Positions 13,496 through 15,163 of a DNA stretch of 15,163 bases are shown in pieces. The stretch is taken from the NCBI GenBank assembly GCA_002298545.1, contig DBKQ01000084.1, positions 805 to 15,967 on the forward strand, read 5' to 3'. The position numbers and the translations under genes are program-made. The notes beneath the pieces are model-generated. The model had not been told where the DNA came from, made no database searches, and saw only the letters and a program-made list of their open reading frames with translations. The stretch is from Prevotella sp. UBA746. GTDB taxonomy: Bacteria; Bacteroidota; Bacteroidia; Bacteroidales; Bacteroidaceae. The first letter of the stretch is position 1. Each line of letters starts with the position of its first letter.

Positions 13496-13981
13496 CTAAA
13501 TCACATTAAAAAGACCACCGTATTCATTTTCAGTAACCTTCTTCTGCAAGCCGATAGTACGAGACATCAGACGCACTACATCCTTCAGCTCGTTATATCT
13601 GTCGAGTTTCATCTGCTGGTTGATGGCATAACCTTTGATGAGGTATTGCTTAAGAACGGAAGTTGCCCATTGACGGAATCTTGTGCCTTGCACGGACTTT
13701 ACCCTATAGCCGACAGAGATAATAACATCGAGGTTATACATCATCGTTTCATATTCTTGGTCTTGGTCCTTACCCATATGTGCAAATTTTGCACATGTGA
13801 TATTTTTGTCAAGTTCGCCCTCTTTGTAACAATTATTTATATGGCGTGTAATAACCGTTCGGTCACGACCAAACAATTGTGACATTTGGCTTTGAGTCAG
13901 CCACACCGTATCATTCTCTAACTTAACATCGAGTTGTACACTCCCGTCTGAAGTCTTATAGATTTCTATTCCACTATTCAT
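13496..13981 (-). pseudogene. RhuM-family DNA-binding protein, C-terminal half missing
   Basis: A 161-residue frame matching the N-terminal half of the RhuM family: MNSGIEIYKTSDGSVQLDV, a helix-turn-helix region (about 25-50, TVWLTQSQMSQLFGRD and ITRHINN), KEGELDKN, the family signature YNLDVIISVGYRVKS (82-96) and FRQWATSVLKQYLIKGY. Related proteins run to roughly 330 residues and often continue into a Fic-like domain. Here translation ends at GGLFNVI with a TAG, and the next codons still read DY, as in related proteins, before the likeness stops and the DUF4832 gene begins. I read it as a degraded gene, although a short DNA-binding protein could still be produced. It starts 33 bases after the comM stop. 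Confidence 0.65.
13775..13799. repeat. Near-perfect palindrome inside the RhuM fragment
   Basis: ATGTGCAAA (13778-13786), a central T, and TTTGCACAT (13788-13796) form a perfect nine-base inverted repeat; with three flanking bases each side, eleven of twelve positions pair. It falls in the codons for CAKFAHM. It could be an operator-like site or chance in coding DNA. Confidence 0.6.
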
Positions 13982-14014
13982 TTTACATGTTATTTATTGA
14001 TTATACCATTAGTT

Positions 14015-15163
14015 TCACACACCCCTCTCCGCCCAGTCGGAGCGGTCGAGATTACGGTAGCTGATGGCTTCGGCAAGATGGTTAGACAGGACGTTTTCGC
14101 TTCCTTCGAGATCGGCAATGGTGCGTGCCACCTTCAGTATGCGGTTATATGCACGAGCCGAGAGGTTAAGTCTCTCCATGGCAACACGGAGCAGGTTGAT
14201 ACCCGCCTCGTCGGGTTCGGCAAACTGATGTATCATGCGTTCCGTCATCTGTGCGTTGCAGTAGATGCCGGGAATGTCCTTGAATCGTTCTTCCTGAATA
14301 TGGCGAGCCTTGATGACACGCTCACGTATCGCCGCGCTCGGTTCTCCGGGCTGGGCATTAGAAATATCCTTAAACGGAACCGGGGTTATCTCACACTGGA
14401 TATCGATGCGGTCGAGCAGCGGGCCGCTGATTTTGTTCATATAGCGCTGTATCTGTCCCGGTGTACAGACACAGTGGTGTGTAGGGTCATTGAAATATCC
14501 ACACGGACAAGGGTTCATGCTCGCCACGAACATGAAGGAACATGGATATTCTATGGTGTATTTAGCTCTGGAAATAGTAATCTTGCGGTCTTCAAGCGGC
14601 TGGCGCAGCACTTCGAGCGTTGCCTTGCTGAACTCCGGCAACTCGTCGGCAAAGAGCACACCATTGTGTGCCAATGATATCTCCCCCGGCTGCGGGTTCA
14701 GTCCGCCACCAACAAGGGCGACCTGCGAGATAGTATGATGCGGCGATCGGAACGGTCGCTGAGAAATCAGCGACATGCCCTTGCCGAGCTTTCCGGCAAC
14801 GGAATGAATCTGTGTAGTCTCAAGGCTCTCGCCGAGCGACAGCGGCGGCAGTATCGACGGCAGGCGCTTTGCCATCATCGACTTTCCGCTACCCGGCGGA
14901 CCGATCATTATCATGTTGTGCCCTCCGGCGGCAGCCACCTCCATAGCGCGCTTAACATTCTGCTGTCCTCTAACATCTGCGAAGTCAAGTTCGAAGTTTC
15001 CCTGTTGCTCATAGAATTCCCGCCTTGTGTCGATACGCATCGGCTCAAACTCGGCAGTGCCGTTGAAGAACGCCACCACATCGGCAAGGTTCTCCATACC
15101 GTATACATCAAGGTTGTTGACTACGGCAGCCTCACGGATATTCTGTTTCGGCACGATAAGTCC
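14015..15163 (-). CDS. comM: ComM/YifB AAA+ ATPase, 5' end cut by window edge
   Basis: ComM (YifB, magnesium-chelatase-like) is a hexameric AAA+ helicase that promotes branch migration during recombination and natural transformation. The frame runs off the right edge; 382 codons are visible of an expected 510 or so, so the N-terminal domain is missing. Counting from the GTG at 15154 (which is internal), the Walker A motif is GPPGSGKS (85-92), Walker B GVLFADELPEF (165-175), sensor region ASMNPCPCG (211-219), paired cysteines CPC and CVC (216-230) and the LLDRID segment (246-251). The C-terminal part (LNLSARAYNRILKVARTIADLEG) is typical of the family. It is followed 33 bases later by the RhuM fragment. 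Confidence 0.95.
   Translation of the reverse strand, partial: GLIVPKQNIREAAVVNNLDVYGMENLADVVAFFNGTAEFEPMRIDTRREFYEQQGNFELDFADVRGQQNVKRAMEVAAAGGHNMIMIGPPGSGKSMMAKRLPSILPPLSLGESLETTQIHSVAGKLGKGMSLISQRPFRSPHHTISQVALVGGGLNPQPGEISLAHNGVLFADELPEFSKATLEVLRQPLEDRKITISRAKYTIEYPCSFMFVASMNPCPCGYFNDPTHHCVCTPGQIQRYMNKISGPLLDRIDIQCEITPVPFKDISNAQPGEPSAAIRERVIKARHIQEERFKDIPGIYCNAQMTERMIHQFAEPDEAGINLLRVAMERLNLSARAYNRILKVARTIADLEGSENVLSNHLAEAISYRNLDRSDWAERGV

Noticed and set aside
13997..14677. A 226-codon plus-strand frame opposite comM
   Set aside because: The minus strand has clear Walker motifs and family sequence; the opposing frame shows no recognisable domain.

Overview
The window looks like chromosomal DNA from a member of the Bacteroidota, most probably Prevotella or a close relative. 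The grounds are the ribosomal gene order rpsL-rpsG-fusA, promoter-like sites matching the Bacteroidota sigma factor consensus (TTTG, about 20 bases, TAnnTTTG), families typical of the phylum (Omp28, DUF6029, DUF4832, DUF4878, DUF3467), and secreted proteins whose tails end in the GLNI..KLS.G..K..VK pattern common in Prevotella. The genus is an inference; no rRNA is present.

Layout. (1) 1-3090, minus strand: the str operon, with rpsL, rpsG and most of fusA (its 3' end lies off the left edge), a promoter-like site upstream of rpsL and a hairpin in the S12-S7 gap. (2) 3335-4531, plus strand: two lipoprotein genes, a permuted papain-like (YiiX/C92 type) protein and a DUF4878 protein, behind one clear promoter. 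(3) 4547-5083, minus strand: a terminator shared by convergent genes, a DUF3467 gene and tRNA-Arg(CCT), probably one transcript. (4) 5164-5914, plus strand: a 5'-truncated PD-(D/E)XK transposase remnant with a repeat-rich tail and its own terminator. (5) 5932-11885, minus strand: a five-gene envelope operon starting at a good promoter: a TlpA-like thioredoxin, a DUF6029 outer-membrane barrel, an Omp28 lipoprotein, a small secreted protein with a C-terminal tag and a large secreted Omp28 protein with the same type of tag. (6) 11893-13462, minus strand: a secreted DUF4832 protein with ten cysteines in its mature part. (7) 13496-13981: a RhuM-type DNA-binding fragment that stops where related proteins continue. 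(8) 14015-15163: comM/yifB, cut by the right edge.

How the genes fit together. The str operon is housekeeping. The most interesting part is the five-gene operon: three of its five products carry a thioredoxin-type CxxC motif (one TlpA, two Omp28), and the others are a barrel and a small tagged protein, so it reads as a cell-envelope or surface thiol-disulfide module. The cysteine-rich DUF4832 protein encoded just upstream could be a client, but that is speculation. No CRISPR array, prophage or complete insertion sequence is visible.
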